From Chloroflexota bacterium (GTDB lineage Bacteria; Chloroflexota; Anaerolineae; Anaerolineales; Villigracilaceae): a stretch of DNA of 37,569 nucleotides. Numbering within the stretch: the stretch's first letter is position 1; each line of letters starts with the position of its first letter. Both the position numbers and the translations under genes were made by a program. The notes under the pieces are model-generated. The model worked only from the letters and a program-made list of their open reading frames with translations, was not told the origin of the DNA and made no database searches. The DNA lies in NCBI GenBank assembly GCA_026390015.1, contig JAPLGS010000073.1, positions 55,055 to 92,623 of the forward strand. The letters run 5' to 3'. This document shows, in pieces, positions 37,297-37,569 of this stretch.

Positions 37297-37569
37297 TGAC
37301 TACTCCCCACGCCTAAAGGCGGGGGCTTCTAGGGCAAAGCCCAGGCTCTCTAGTCCGAGAGCTTCTATGTTTAGCGAAGCGTTCAAATCACGATCAAGAA
37401 CCAAACCGCACGAAGGACAATCATGGAGACGAACTGACAAATCTTTTTGAACAACCCAACCACAGCCAGAGCATCGTTGCGAAGTACCGCGCGGATCAAC
37501 CAATACGACTGCACGACCAGCCCATTCTGCCTTGTACGTGCAATACATGATCAACTGACGCCACGAAGC
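37297..37569 (-). mobile_element. IS200/IS605-family element (right end, partial)
   Basis: The boundary is seen as a subterminal hairpin, CCCCACGCC (37305-37313) with GGCGGGGG (37318-37325) around TAAA, typical of IS605-group ends, which lack terminal inverted repeats. Inside is tnpB. No target duplication is expected in this family. The left end is outside the window. Confidence 0.85.
37300..37569 (-). CDS. tnpB: TnpB (OrfB) RNA-guided nuclease of IS200/IS605 type, C-terminal part
   Basis: About 89 residues, open at the window edge (reads ASWRQLIMYCTYKAEWAGR at its visible start). The zinc finger CSGCG...CPSCG is seen (C-x2-C twice), and DRDLNASLNI supplies the third RuvC Asp. TnpB is an RNA-guided nuclease, ancestor of Cas12, that cuts the empty donor site and so favours retention of the element. 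No tnpA is visible in this part. The stop codon lies inside the right-end hairpin region, where the guide (omega) RNA normally ends. Confidence 0.9.
   Translation of the reverse strand, partial: ASWRQLIMYCTYKAEWAGRAVVLVDPRGTSQRCSGCGWVVQKDLSVRLHDCPSCGLVLDRDLNASLNIEALGLESLGFALEAPAFRRGE

Overview
The window reads as a chromosomal segment of a Chloroflexota bacterium, most likely class Anaerolineae. This is inferred from gene content and protein style: a separate B12-binding methylmalonyl-CoA mutase subunit, NurA with a stand-alone HAS-barrel protein, a T-box on pheS, near-leaderless TATAAT-ATG starts, and dispersed palindromic and short-period repeats. No rRNA is present to confirm it. Coding density is high and most genes are chromosomal housekeeping genes.

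Layout. 1-2.6 kb (minus): 5' end of a cobalamin-binding mutase subunit, then ftsK. 2.76-3.7 kb (plus): RNase Z. 3.7-10.0 kb (minus): a probable operon folP, TPR/zinc-ribbon protein, double-GNAT protein and a class A PBP-like protein, preceded by a SpoIIAA/STAS-like gene and a 92-bp palindromic repeat. 10.1-12.1 kb (plus): tRNA-Val(TAC), an NAD-dependent epimerase-like gene with an apparently leaderless start, and a GNAT protein. 12.1-12.9 kb (minus): a membrane protein behind a promoter with a GAAC-N4-GTTC palindrome. 13.0-19.5 kb (plus): Rrf2/IscR-like regulator, pstSCAB, nfeD, lipA.

19.46-24.56 kb is an accessory island between lipA and an MFS exporter. A three-gene cassette (ECF sigma factor, SRPBCC protein, 133-aa protein) is bracketed by two copies of the 3' end of lipA. 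Next to it, a GT-C type membrane protein plus an MNT/HEPN toxin-antitoxin pair is bracketed by two copies of the 5' leader and first nine codons of the MFS gene. About 180 bp between the cassettes looks like the ancestral lipA-MFS junction. The HEPN toxin carries a one-base frameshift.

26.1-31.2 kb (plus): rubrerythrin, a Phe-specific T-box leader (specifier TTC), pheS, an inserted four-helix-bundle gene flanked by short-period repeats, and pheT. 31.3-37.6 kb: small membrane protein, SIMPL-domain lipoprotein (minus), nurA and its HAS-barrel partner, an AEC transporter, a peptidase MA-like metalloprotease, acylphosphatase, and a radC gene cut by the end of an IS200/IS605-type element carrying tnpB, which runs off the window.

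Most notable: (i) the paired insertions that duplicate host gene ends; (ii) the ECF sigma cassette with no visible anti-sigma factor and a Cys-rich C-terminal extension; (iii) a full-length class A PBP homologue that appears to have lost key residues of both active sites; (iv) degenerate heptamer/octamer repeats in intergenic regions and inside pheT; (v) a predicted TnpB guide RNA whose guide would be radC sequence.
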